Positions 1 through 9,095 of a DNA stretch of 64,000 nt are shown here, one piece after another (position 1 is the stretch's first letter; each line of letters begins with the position of its first letter). The stretch covers positions 1 to 64,000 of the forward strand of contig NZ_CAKMMF010000013.1 in NCBI RefSeq assembly GCF_927798095.1. Reading direction: 5' to 3'. Under the pieces are notes generated by a model. The model did no database searches, had not been told where the DNA came from, and was given only the letters and a program-made list of their open reading frames with translations. This DNA comes from Paenibacillus plantiphilus (GTDB lineage: Bacteria; Bacillota; Bacilli; Paenibacillales; Paenibacillaceae). The position numbers and the translations under genes are program-made.

Positions 1-1305
1 CAACGGATGTAACAGCGAATGCAACGACAGACACCGTAGTAGTCGGTGATGTACCAGCAGGAGCAACGGTTACGATTTATGACGATAACGGCACCGAAAT
101 CGGTACAGCAACCAATAATGGCGGCAGTACTGGCGATGTAACAGTAACGATCCCAGGCGGCTTGACCGATGGTCAAGTGGTTGATGCTACAATCACAGAA
201 GTAGACAAACTGGAAAGCCCAACGAAAGCTGCAACAGCAACATCCGATGTGAGCACAGCACCAACGGATGTAACAGCGAATGCAACGACAGACACCGTAG
301 TAGTCGGTGATGTACCAGCAGGAGCAACGGTTACGATTTATGACGATAACGGCACCGAAATCGGTACAGCAACCAATAATGGTGGCAGTACTGGCGATGT
401 GACAGTAACGATCCCAGGCGGCTTGACCGATGGCCAAGTGGTTGATGCTACGATCACAGAAGTAGACAAGCTGGAAAGCCCGACGAAGGATGCAACAGCA
501 ACATCCGATGTGAGCACAGCACCAACGGATGTAACAGCGAATGCTACGACAGACACCGTAGTAGTCGGTGATGTACCAGCAGGAGCCACCGTTACGATTT
601 ATGACGATAACGGCACCGAAATCGGTACAGCAAACAATAATGGTGGCAGTACTGGCGATGTAACAGTAACAATCCCAGGCGGCTTGACAGACGGCCAAGT
701 GGTTGATGCTACGATCACAGAAGTAGACAAACTGGAAAGCCCAACGAAAGCTGCAACAGCAACATCCGATGTGAGCACAGCACCAACGGATGTAACAGCG
801 AATGCAACGACAGACACCGTAGTAGTCGGTGATGTGCCAGCAGGAGCCACCGTTACGATTTATGACGATAACGGCACCGAAATCGGTACAGCAACCAATA
901 ATGGCGGCAGTACTGGCGATGTGACAGTAACGATCCCAGGCGGCTTGACAGACGGCCAAGTGGTTGATGCTAAGATCACTGAACAAGGCAAACTGGAGAG
1001 CCCTGCTAAAGATGCTACGGCAACAACCGATCAGAGCGCGGCTCCAGAGGATGTTGTAGCTGATCCAAACACTGACGAAGTAATTGTCAAGGATGTACCG
1101 CCAGGCGCTACTGTTACGGTCTATGATGATAAAGGTGACGTCATCGGTACAGCAACCAATAATGGCGGCAGCACTGCTGTTGTAACTGTTCCGATCAATG
1201 ATGGTTTAGAGAGCAACCAAGTTGTTCAAGTGACGATTACAGAGGTGGCCAAGCAAGAAAGCACGAAGACGTCCGCGACAGCTGGTCTATCGGATGAGCA
1301 GGCAG
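1..1305 (+). repeat. 261-bp (87-codon) in-frame tandem repeats
   Basis: Unit starts fall exactly 261 bp apart (1, 262, 523, 784, 1045). Units 1-4 differ at only a few bases, mostly synonymous, while unit 5 is clearly diverged. The array runs off the left edge, so the copy number is unknown. Such DNA identity indicates recent duplication or gene conversion. Confidence 0.95.
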
Positions 1306-3695
1306 TGGAGAAGGCGGCACAAGAGGTTCAAATCATTTATTCTGAGGGCGATACTTGGGAAAGTGTAACCTCATCGATCTTCATGCTGACAGTTGGACCG
1401 CATGAAACGAATGTTCATTGGACCTCAAGCAAACCGTCTGTTATTACAATAACAGACCCGGTTAACAATAAGATTACAGCGGATGTTAATCGGCAGGCTC
1501 AAGAGCAAAGTGTTATTATAACCGCTAAAATATTCAAAAACGGTTATGAGAAAACTAGAACATTCCTGTTGATTGTCAAAGCTAATGGAGTAACGAAAAC
1601 AGTAAATGAGCAGTATGTCAGAAATATTGCTGTTGAAGGACAAACAGGGGTAACAGAGAGCTTGCCGATTATTCGGATTGACGTTGTGAATCCGAACGGC
1701 TCGACTAGCATTATTGATAAAGTGATTATGACGCAGACCACGACACAATCACTGATCGATAATAGTGCACCAGGCGACAAGCATCTCGTTATTGATATGG
1801 ATGAAGCTGCCGGCGATGCACCGGATGAATTCGCGGTTGAAGTCACGACCGGCTCCGTTTCCCAGTTGGCTAACAACGGCTTTGACCTGGATGTGCAAAC
1901 AGATTATGCAACTCTAGCATTTACACCTGCAGTCATCCAGCAGCTTGGCTCGAACAAAATGGATCTGTTCATTCGGATCGTTCCGATCAAACAGCCAGCT
2001 AAGCAGCAGCAGGTGAAGGATCGTCTTCCTAAGACGCTTGAGAATAAGACGGTTTCTGTAGTGGGTACACCTCTGGAAATCGAAACAAACTACAGAGGTT
2101 ATAGCACGGCCTTATTTATTCCGTTTGCCAAAAACGGTATTGATCTGAACAATGTTGCACTCGACCGTCTGCGTGTTTATATCGAGCATAGCGATGGAGA
2201 AATTGCAATCGAGAAGGGAACGGTTGTGCGTGACGCTAGTGGAACGCCAATCGGATTATCACTGAACATCAATAAATTCAGTACATTTACAATTATTGAG
2301 CTGAAGGATGTCGTTACACCAGGCGGTCCGATTATTATTACAGGCGAGACACTTCCGGTTGATATCGAAACGGGAGCTAACGGCAAAGGCACTGTCATCG
2401 AGAAAACGGATGTCAAACGTCAGCCTGCAGGTGATGGAACGAAGAAGGATGAGTTGACCCTGACTTCACAAAAAGCGGCAGATACTGTGCAAAAAGTTGC
2501 CGCAGCTGGACAAAGCAATGCACGAATTGTAGTTCCAGATGTGAAGGACGAAGTATCTGAAGTTCTTCTGAATGTGGAGAAGAGTGCGATTGAGAAGCTG
2601 GCAGATGCAAAAGTTGCATTGGAGCTGAAAACGATAAATGGATTACTCGGTATTCCAGTATCCTCATTCGGTACACCAAGCGGCAATACGACAATCAAGC
2701 TGACCCCAGTTAAAGACGCTCAGAAGCAGCAGGAGCTTCTGAACAATGCGATTCAAAGTAAAGAGCTAGAGAAGGATGTCAAGCCGAAGCTCGTTGGCCG
2801 TCCGCTTACGGTTGAGACGAATCTAACGGATAAAACATCAACGCTTACGCTTCCGATCCCAGCGGCGCTAATTCCAACGGATACGAAAGAGCGCGAGGCA
2901 TTCTTCGCTTCCCTGCTTGTATACGGTGAATTTGGACAAGGCGACAGCTGGCTGAAGGCTGGAAAAGTAGTCGAGTTAGGCAATGGCAGCTATGGTGTAG
3001 AGATCGGTGCATCCAAGAATGGTACATTTGCCATTGTGGAATGGCCAGCTCATAAAGCTCACTATAAATATGTAAATGGATATCCGGACAAAACCTTCAA
3101 ACCAGAACGTTCCATCACTAGAGCAGAAATAGCGGCTATTCTGGCGCGCAATCTGCCTGCGGAACTCCTGGGCGGTCTAGCTAATATCAATTACACCGAT
3201 GTTGCAAGCAAGCATTGGGCTGCTAATTACATCAAGGTTGCAACTGAAGCAGGATTAATGAAAGGTTACCCGGATGGCAGCTTCAAGCCAGATGCGCTCA
3301 TAACGCGTGCTGAGCTGGCGTTGATCAGCGCAACGTACAAAGAATTGACTACGGATATTACTTTCAAAGCATCGACCTACTACCCGGATATTAAGAAGCA
3401 CTGGGCAGCAGGCGCGATTGATTCTTTGAACCAGACAGGTATTATGAAAGGTTACCCGGATGGCACCTTCTTGCCGCAAAAAATGTTAACGCGCGCAGAA
3501 GCGGTCACTACAATTAACCGATTGTTCGAACGAGGGCCACTATTCGGAGTAGAGAAATCGAGCTGGCCGGATGTTGCACTGACACACTGGGCATTCAAGG
3601 AAATAGAAGAAGCGTCCAATAATCATGAGTACAGCCCTCGTGCCGAGGGTGGAGAAGAATTGATTCGTTTCTTTACGACTGATTCTTCATCCTAG
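1..3695 (+). CDS. SLH-domain surface protein with tandem Ig-like repeats (5' end outside window)
   Basis: The frame is already open at base 3, so only the C-terminal 1,230 residues are visible. Four near-identical 87-residue units start at bases 1, 262, 523 and 784, with a diverged fifth at 1045; each is Thr/Val/Asp-rich with VVVGDVPAGATVTIYDDNG, like a small beta-sandwich (inference). Next comes an atrophied bacterial Ig-like stretch (about 1310-1600), then two related copies of a roughly 220-residue module (about 1640-2300 and 2330-3045). Three SLH domains end the protein (about 3055-3175, 3190-3340, 3385-3530; motifs such as GYPDGSFKPDALITRAE). SLH domains bind pyruvylated secondary cell-wall polymer, so the protein should sit on the outer surface and be held non-covalently. 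A strong terminator follows, so it is the last gene of its transcript. Its ligand or role is unknown. Confidence 0.93.
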   Translation, partial: TDVTANATTDTVVVGDVPAGATVTIYDDNGTEIGTATNNGGSTGDVTVTIPGGLTDGQVVDATITEVDKLESPTKAATATSDVSTAPTDVTANATTDTVVVGDVPAGATVTIYDDNGTEIGTATNNGGSTGDVTVTIPGGLTDGQVVDATITEVDKLESPTKDATATSDVSTAPTDVTANATTDTVVVGDVPAGATVTIYDDNGTEIGTANNNGGSTGDVTVTIPGGLTDGQVVDATITEVDKLESPTKAATATSDVSTAPTDVTANATTDTVVVGDVPAGATVTIYDDNGTEIGTATNNGGSTGDVTVTIPGGLTDGQVVDAKITEQGKLESPAKDATATTDQSAAPEDVVADPNTDEVIVKDVPPGATVTVYDDKGDVIGTATNNGGSTAVVTVPINDGLESNQVVQVTITEVAKQESTKTSATAGLSDEQAVEKAAQEVQIIYSEGDTWESVTSSIFMLTVGPHETNVHWTSSKPSVITITDPVNNKITADVNRQAQEQSVIITAKIFKNGYEKTRTFLLIVKANGVTKTVNEQYVRNIAVEGQTGVTESLPIIRIDVVNPNGSTSIIDKVIMTQTTTQSLIDNSAPGDKHLVIDMDEAAGDAPDEFAVEVTTGSVSQLANNGFDLDVQTDYATLAFTPAVIQQLGSNKMDLFIRIVPIKQPAKQQQVKDRLPKTLENKTVSVVGTPLEIETNYRGYSTALFIPFAKNGIDLNNVALDRLRVYIEHSDGEIAIEKGTVVRDASGTPIGLSLNINKFSTFTIIELKDVVTPGGPIIITGETLPVDIETGANGKGTVIEKTDVKRQPAGDGTKKDELTLTSQKAADTVQKVAAAGQSNARIVVPDVKDEVSEVLLNVEKSAIEKLADAKVALELKTINGLLGIPVSSFGTPSGNTTIKLTPVKDAQKQQELLNNAIQSKELEKDVKPKLVGRPLTVETNLTDKTSTLTLPIPAALIPTDTKEREAFFASLLVYGEFGQGDSWLKAGKVVELGNGSYGVEIGASKNGTFAIVEWPAHKAHYKYVNGYPDKTFKPERSITRAEIAAILARNLPAELLGGLANINYTDVASKHWAANYIKVATEAGLMKGYPDGSFKPDALITRAELALISATYKELTTDITFKASTYYPDIKKHWAAGAIDSLNQTGIMKGYPDGTFLPQKMLTRAEAVTTINRLFERGPLFGVEKSSWPDVALTHWAFKEIEEASNNHEYSPRAEGGEELIRFFTTDSSS

Positions 3696-3766
3696 AGAAA
3701 TGAATGATGCTGTATCGATAGCAGCCTGCTATTGGCATCAGACAACATGAGAATGCTTTACTAAAT

Positions 3767-3810
3767 AAAAGGACCGGTTAAGGGACAACCCCTTAGCCGG
3801 TTCCTTTTGT
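3767..3810 (+). terminator. Rho-independent terminator of the SLH protein gene
   Basis: An 18-bp stem, with one G-U pair and a one-base offset, closes a short ACAA-type loop and runs straight into CCTTTTGTT. It lies 72 bp after the stop codon. Confidence 0.85.
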
Positions 3811-3840
3811 TAGATGATTCCCGGCAACGCGGGAAATGGA

Positions 3841-3890
3841 ATAGAGGTAAGTCCAGTCCGATATGCTTCATGGACTGGACTTACCTCTAT
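3841..3890 (-). terminator. Perfect 19-bp inverted repeat at the 3' end of the hybrid kinase gene
   Basis: The arms 3841-3859 and 3872-3890 are perfect reverse complements around a 12-base loop, and the downstream arm contains the kinase stop codon (TAG, complement of 3887-3889). The position suggests transcription termination, but neither side has a good T-run, so processing or an mRNA-stabilising hairpin is also possible. Confidence 0.5.
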
Positions 3891-6800
3891 TTGTAAACGA
3901 TGAAGGTGATGGTTGTTCCTTTATTCGGTTCACTCTCGATTTGAAGCCCTTTGCCGTAGATTTGCTTCAGCCGTCGATCCGTATTGTGCAAGCCGACACC
4001 CGATATTCGCTCATAACTGCTGCCAGCAGAAGGGTACTGTAGTACATTCACATCATCCATGCCGACACCGTCATCTGCAATGATTATCTCAGCATAGCTG
4101 TCATGATCCGTGATCTTGATGTGCAATGTTCCGCCTCGTATTCGCTTCATGATGCCATGTCTGACAGCGTTCTCAACGAGAGGCTGAATCGAAAGAGGCG
4201 GGATTAGGAACTTCATATGCTCGGGTACTTCCCAGTTTACTTGCAGTCTTTCTTCGAATCGTTCCTTCTCAATAAACAGATAGGCTCGAACCAGCTCCAG
4301 CTCATGTTGGATTTGCACAAAGCGTTCTGTATTTCGGAAATCAAAGCTCGCCTGCAAATAATGGCCGAATCTCTCAATTAAGGCAACCATTCTAGCGGAA
4401 TCGATCTCACTTAGCGCAGCAATCGAATTTAATGTATTGAACAAGAAGTGGGGCTGTATCTGAGCCTGCAGCCAAGCTGCCTCCATGCGGAACCGTTCGC
4501 GCACAGACCGCTTAAGCGCGGTCAAGGCGCGTACCCGAGATCTTAATTCGATTGCATCCACAGGTTTGGAAACATAGTCATTGGCTCCCGACAAGAACCC
4601 TGCTTCTACATCTTCAGCTCGGCTGCGAGCAGTTAAGAGCAGAACTGGAAGCTCTGAGCTGGAGAAACGCTTGCGAACAGCACTTGTTAGTTCGTAGCCT
4701 GACATCCGGGGCATCATAACATCGGAAATGAGCAGGTCCCATTCACTATTATCCAGCATTGACAAGGCGTCCGCGCTGGTTGTCGTTGTAACGATTTCGT
4801 ATTGCTCCAGGGACAGAATTTGGACAAGTATCGTTAGATTCAACGGATCATCGTCAACAACCAGAATTTTGGGTCGATCTGCGGCAGGCTGCTGCTCCTG
4901 AATAACCACAGGAGCAATTTCGTCGGAAGCAAGCGCAGCAGCGGTTTGCTTGTTAATCAGTGATGAGGGAGCCGCAGACAGCTGCGATCCTTCATTCGAA
5001 ACGGATAGAGGCAGTGTGAAGGAGAATTCAGAGCCTTGACCCGGAATGGATTGAACCTCCAATTTGCCGCCATGCAGCTCCACCAATTGCTTGCATATAC
5101 TTAATCCGAGTCCGATTCCGCCCCCGAGCTCCCCTATAGTGTAAGCTCCCTGATGATAAGGCTTGAATATCGATTGTTGTGTCTCCTCATCCATCCCTAT
5201 TCCCGTATCGCGGATGAGAATGCAGGCCTTTCCATCTACAATGCGGGCATCGATTGTTATGTGCCCTTCATTCGTATATTTCAAGGCGTTATGCAGCAGA
5301 TTGAACAGAATTTGGATCAGCCGGTTCTCATCGGCATGTACATTGGGAAACGAAGCCTTGATGCTGTTGATGAAACGAACGGGCTTGCCCTCTGTCATGA
5401 ATCGCAGCATATCAAGCACTCCTGCTGCGACAGGCTGTATTTGAATACTTGCGGGTTGCAAGCGGATTCCGCTTTCCTTGAGAAGCGTCAAATCAAGCAG
5501 ATCATTCAGTACGAAGGACATGCGCCGCCCGATCGTAACAAGCAGCTCCATGCTTTTGACATTGGCATTGTCGATATTCTGGCGTTCACTATCCAGCACG
5601 GTCTGAGCTATATTAATAATTCCGTGAAGAGGATTGCGCAATTCATGGGAAGTATTCGCCAGAAAATCATCCTTCAGCTGGTCTGAGGCTTTCAACTGTT
5701 CAGCCAGCTTCGTTGTTTGTACAGCTGTTCGGAAGTAACGCTTGAAGCAGAAGGTTGCAAATGCGATAAACGTAATGATCATATCAATCGGATAATAGGT
5801 TAATTCTACCCATATGGAGCTTTTAAGAAATCCCCATACCATATTGACAGAGATGCTTGTCGCTCCCAGCAATAAATAGATAGCATCCTTATCTCTTCTC
5901 AAGGTTGTCAGAAGCATCAGGACGGGAACAATCAGGAACGGAATCCAGACCAGGAATGAATGGATCTGCTTAATATTTATCACTTGTTCAAACGGCAGAA
6001 CAATAAGGAAGCAGCAGTAGACAATGCTTGTCCATGTGAGCCAGCGAAACAATCGGATCGAATAATATTCCGGCAGCAGTCGTTTGACAAATTCAAGCAG
6101 TAGCAAAGCTGAACCCAGATAGGCAAGCATCCTGATTTTGATGAACCATTCGTAGTTGACCTGAAGCCAATCAAACAGCAGCAGATCATCAGAAGTCAGA
6201 ATCGTAATGATGGCGAAGCTAACGAGCAGCGACAGGAAAAGCAATACACGTTGCCGAATTCCGATCAAATAAAGAATGATCGCATATATAACATGCATGA
6301 GCAGGACGATGGATACGAGCAATTGAAGCGTTCGAGAGAATTGGACTTCTTTGGCAACGGTCGTATCGCTTCCGAATCTGATTTCTTGAAAGATCCCGCC
6401 CTTTTCATGATTGTAGAAATTCGCCACTTGGATGACAACGTCAATCTCATTCTTATTCGTTGTAAAGGTCACCGTATAGGGCATATTGCTAGCAGTATGC
6501 TGGTCTATAGCTGCTGCGGGCTCTCCAGACCTGCCAAGGAGCTTGCCGTCTACAAAAAGGGCGGAGGCTGATGGAATATTAGCAACTCGAATACTGTAGT
6601 GACGACGCTCATCAGGGTTCACTTTGATAAACAGCCGATAGGACCCGTATCCAATCGGGGAGCCGTCAGATGGAGATAGAGCCTTGCCCCAACTTTGCGG
6701 AACATCAATAAAGCCTGCTGCTGCTCTGCTGGCAGCAGGCGACGATCCAGCATCTTCCTTCATAATCAGCTCATGGGGATAAAATTCCCACTGTCCCTTC

Positions 6801-6970
6801 AACGAAACGGAGCGGTTCGAGTCGAAATTCCAGTCTCGCACATCCAGCTGACCCTGAACAGCATGCGGTTGAGGCGGGGTCTTCTGCCATTCTATCCAGA
6901 CAAGTCGAAGAGCGGTAATAAGTATTAAGAATAGGAGCAGTATAAGGCTTACTTTTGTTTTAGTCATCAT
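3887..6970 (-). CDS. 7TM-DISM hybrid sensor kinase with a second LytS-type kinase module
   Basis: A 1,027-residue membrane sensor. After one N-terminal TM segment there is an extracellular beta-rich domain (about residues 40-205, with LKGQWEFYP), then a seven-helix membrane block (about 210-410) as in 7TMR-DISM receptors. The cytoplasmic part carries HisKA (SHELRNP), HATPase_c with GGGIGLGLSICKQL, a receiver domain (KILVVDDDPLNL; DVMMPRMSG; Lys in YVSKP), then a second histidine kinase core of LytS/YehU type (QIQPHFLFNTLNSI) with its own HATPase (PLVENAVRHGI). It is therefore a kinase-receiver-kinase chain in one polypeptide. No obvious Shine-Dalgarno precedes the ATG ATG start. It is divergent from the Gly-rich gene, and no partner regulator is adjacent. 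The ligand is unknown. Confidence 0.92.
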   Translation of the reverse strand: MMTKTKVSLILLLFLILITALRLVWIEWQKTPPQPHAVQGQLDVRDWNFDSNRSVSLKGQWEFYPHELIMKEDAGSSPAASRAAAGFIDVPQSWGKALSPSDGSPIGYGSYRLFIKVNPDERRHYSIRVANIPSASALFVDGKLLGRSGEPAAAIDQHTASNMPYTVTFTTNKNEIDVVIQVANFYNHEKGGIFQEIRFGSDTTVAKEVQFSRTLQLLVSIVLLMHVIYAIILYLIGIRQRVLLFLSLLVSFAIITILTSDDLLLFDWLQVNYEWFIKIRMLAYLGSALLLLEFVKRLLPEYYSIRLFRWLTWTSIVYCCFLIVLPFEQVINIKQIHSFLVWIPFLIVPVLMLLTTLRRDKDAIYLLLGATSISVNMVWGFLKSSIWVELTYYPIDMIITFIAFATFCFKRYFRTAVQTTKLAEQLKASDQLKDDFLANTSHELRNPLHGIINIAQTVLDSERQNIDNANVKSMELLVTIGRRMSFVLNDLLDLTLLKESGIRLQPASIQIQPVAAGVLDMLRFMTEGKPVRFINSIKASFPNVHADENRLIQILFNLLHNALKYTNEGHITIDARIVDGKACILIRDTGIGMDEETQQSIFKPYHQGAYTIGELGGGIGLGLSICKQLVELHGGKLEVQSIPGQGSEFSFTLPLSVSNEGSQLSAAPSSLINKQTAAALASDEIAPVVIQEQQPAADRPKILVVDDDPLNLTILVQILSLEQYEIVTTTTSADALSMLDNSEWDLLISDVMMPRMSGYELTSAVRKRFSSSELPVLLLTARSRAEDVEAGFLSGANDYVSKPVDAIELRSRVRALTALKRSVRERFRMEAAWLQAQIQPHFLFNTLNSIAALSEIDSARMVALIERFGHYLQASFDFRNTERFVQIQHELELVRAYLFIEKERFEERLQVNWEVPEHMKFLIPPLSIQPLVENAVRHGIMKRIRGGTLHIKITDHDSYAEIIIADDGVGMDDVNVLQYPSAGSSYERISGVGLHNTDRRLKQIYGKGLQIESEPNKGTTITFIVYK

Positions 6971-7122
6971 AGCGTATAGATTTCGACATATGCTGTTAAT
7001 TTCCTTTGACTGACATTCTATGAAAAAGGGATATCATTATATGAAAATCAAGCCATCGTCTATCACAATTAATAGATTCTGCTCATATGATATATTATCT
7101 TCAAAAATAAGGAGGAGATAAG

Positions 7123-7308
7123 ATGTCAAATAACACTGGCGGCACAGGCGGCCAAAACACACATGGCGATAAAACGGGTGGCACAGGCGGCGACCGTACA
7201 GGCGGCACAGGTGGAGATCGTACTGGAGGTACAGGCGGCGATCGTACAGGCGGCACAGGCGGAGATAAAACAGGTGGCTCTGACGGACACAAATCAAGCG
7301 GATACTAA
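7123..7308 (+). CDS. Small Gly-rich repeat protein (61 aa), unknown function
   Basis: An excellent ribosome site (AAGGAGGAG at 7109-7117) precedes the ATG, so this looks translated despite its simplicity. After a short SNNTGG start, residues 19-50 are four tandem GGTGGDRT octapeptides (the last ends DKT), and the tail is SDGHKSSGY. The protein is about half glycine, very hydrophilic, and has no TM segment, signal peptide or cysteine, so it is probably disordered. The third positions of the repeats vary (GGC, GGT, GGA), which argues that the peptide is under selection. I recognise no family; a spore-coat or matrix role is only a guess. Confidence 0.7.
   Translation: MSNNTGGTGGQNTHGDKTGGTGGDRTGGTGGDRTGGTGGDRTGGTGGDKTGGSDGHKSSGY
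7177..7272 (+). repeat. 24-bp in-frame tandem repeat, four units
   Basis: Four units encode GGTGGDRT (the last GGTGGDKT), with synonymous third-base differences between units. The complementary strand also stays open as a Pro-rich frame, which I regard as a by-product of the repeat. Confidence 0.9.
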
Positions 7309-7391
7309 TGGAAATGTCTCATGATCCCTGTCCGTTAGGCAGGAGTGTCTAGAGGTAAGGAGAGAGGGACCATTGCGATGTCATTATTGTA

Positions 7392-8348
7392 ATGACGATC
7401 GCGGCGGTCTCTCTCTTGCTGCTGTCATGCAACAATCTGCCGCACATATTTTATCGTCTCTTCACAAACAATGTGAGTAATCGACGAGAGGATGTGAAGA
7501 GATTGAGATACAGGAGTAAATATGCTAAACGGATTGCAATATGTTCCATGCTCGCATTGCTGTCCATGCTGTTAATGTCAGATGTAGGGGTAGGGTATGC
7601 CGAGAAATTAGCAATTGATGGCCCGTCATTGGAGTTAAGTCACCAGTCTGAGCGCAAGCTGGCCATCGTCATTGATGACTTCGGCAATGGTATGGATGGT
7701 ACAACGGAAATGATGGAGCTGCCGATACATTTTACCGCAGCGATAATGCCATTTATGCCGACAACGAAGCAGGAGGCTGAGCTGCTGCATAAGCGCGGAC
7801 ACGAGGTCATCGTCCACCTACCGATGGAGCCGATGCGTGGCAAGCCGGAATGGCTCGGCCCGGGCGCTATAATGACGAATCTCAGCGATGAAGAAATTCG
7901 CGCACGGGTGGAAGCTGCTATCCAGGATGTTCCTTATGCACGCGGAATGAACAATCATATGGGCTCCAAAGCAACAGCGGATGAGCGAGTTATGCGCATT
8001 GTGCTGTCCGTTGTGAAGGAGCATGGGATGTTTTTTCTTGATAGCCGGACGACCTATAAGACAGTTGTTCCCAAGCTGGCCGCAGAGCTGGGTGTTGAGC
8101 TGCTCTCGAATCAGGTGTTCCTGGACGATGTTTATACAATCCAGCATATCGCCAAGCAGATCGGCATCACGAGCAAGCATCTGGAGTCCAATTCTTCATG
8201 TGTTGTCATTGGACATGTCGGACCGCCGGGCAAGAAAACAGCTGCGGTTATCAGGGATGCAATACCGCAGCTGAAGCGCCAGGCAAGCTTTGTTCGATTG
8301 TCCGAAATGCTGATTCTACCGGAGAAGGATATAATTCCGCACCCCTGA
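7392..8348 (+). CDS. Divergent polysaccharide deacetylase (YibQ/DUF610 type), exported
   Basis: The core (residues about 90-305) matches the divergent polysaccharide deacetylase family: KLAIVIDDFGNG, VIVHLPMEP, GMNNHMGSKAT, FFLDSRTT, GHVGPPGK. It probably acts on envelope glycans outside the membrane. The N-terminus is uncertain. The ATG at 7392 overlaps the stop of a four-codon leader (MSLL, 7378-7392) that has a strong ribosome site, while internal GTG 7494 or TTG 7503 would give a classic signal peptide (KRLRYRSKYAKRIAICSM then a hydrophobic run to about VGYAEK). I favour an internal start. The 3' end overlaps the convergent amidase gene by 33 bp. Confidence 0.85.
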   Translation: MTIAAVSLLLLSCNNLPHIFYRLFTNNVSNRREDVKRLRYRSKYAKRIAICSMLALLSMLLMSDVGVGYAEKLAIDGPSLELSHQSERKLAIVIDDFGNGMDGTTEMMELPIHFTAAIMPFMPTTKQEAELLHKRGHEVIVHLPMEPMRGKPEWLGPGAIMTNLSDEEIRARVEAAIQDVPYARGMNNHMGSKATADERVMRIVLSVVKEHGMFFLDSRTTYKTVVPKLAAELGVELLSNQVFLDDVYTIQHIAKQIGITSKHLESNSSCVVIGHVGPPGKKTAAVIRDAIPQLKRQASFVRLSEMLILPEKDIIPHP

Positions 8349-9095
8349 GGCGATAGCTGAAGCAACCTGATGCTGCTTGCGAGGATCAGTGAGCATATGC
8401 CGATCCCCCTCATTGCTGATGAAGCCCATTTCAACAATGACTGCCGGCTGCTTGATGACATTGAGCAAGTAGAACGGCTTGCCAAGCCTTGGGATAAAGC
8501 GCGTCTGCTGCTGCCTGTTCAACGTATCCTGAATGCAATAAGCAAGCAGCGCGCTTTGTCCTTCCTCCTGATGGAGGACGAGAGGACCGCGCACGTCCGG
8601 ATTTTTGGCCCAATTAACATGAATGCTGATCACGATGTTTGTCTGAATTTCGCCGGATAATTGACCGCGCTGGGATAGATCGCGTTTATGTCTGGAGCGG
8701 CTTGGATGCCAGCGATTGTCATCGCTGAGCGCATAATCCCCGTTGCGATTAAGGATGGCGCGAACACCGCTGCTTCGCAGCAGCAGATAGACTCTCCTTG
8801 CGACAGCTAAGTTGATATCCTTCTCCAGCACTTCCTTGTAATGGGCGCCTCCATCAATACCGCCATGACCGGCGTCGATAATGATGTCTGCGGTTGGCAG
8901 TGCGCGCTGATAATGCGGTCCTCCAATTATCGGAGGAGGCTGGACGGTCTCGTTCGACATCATATCGGGTATGCCGGTGGTATAAGCGGCTACTCCATTG
9001 GGGAAACAGCTGCCATGCAGCAGGAGCCAGCAGAGGAACCCAAGCAAGAAGGGACGCTTCAGGCCGTTTGTTTTCATTCTTTTCGTGAATGTCAT
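8316..9095 (-). CDS. cwlD: N-acetylmuramoyl-L-alanine amidase, CwlD-like
   Basis: A 259-residue Amidase_3 protein with an N-terminal signal sequence or anchor (KRPFLLGFLCWLLLHGSCF). The zinc-site motifs are visible: DAGHGGIDGG (His), an acidic KEVLEKDINL segment (Glu), SIHVNW (His), and the catalytic Glu in VIVEMGFISN. CwlD removes stem peptides from spore peptidoglycan so that cortex muramic-delta-lactam can form, and length and motifs fit that clade, although a general cell-wall amidase cannot be excluded. The start is preceded by GGGAGGAATA. The last 33 bp overlap the convergent deacetylase gene. Confidence 0.82.
   Translation of the reverse strand: MTFTKRMKTNGLKRPFLLGFLCWLLLHGSCFPNGVAAYTTGIPDMMSNETVQPPPIIGGPHYQRALPTADIIIDAGHGGIDGGAHYKEVLEKDINLAVARRVYLLLRSSGVRAILNRNGDYALSDDNRWHPSRSRHKRDLSQRGQLSGEIQTNIVISIHVNWAKNPDVRGPLVLHQEEGQSALLAYCIQDTLNRQQQTRFIPRLGKPFYLLNVIKQPAVIVEMGFISNEGDRHMLTDPRKQHQVASAIASGVRNYILLR

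Noticed and set aside
338-850. Two 83-residue minus-strand ORFs inside the surface-protein repeats
   Set aside because: They are identical shadows recurring once per 261-bp unit, which shows they are a by-product of the repeat.
7101-7292. Minus-strand Pro-rich repeat ORF opposite the Gly-rich gene
   Set aside because: It is the forced mirror of the GGN-ACN repeat, has no ribosome site, and the plus-strand gene has an excellent one.
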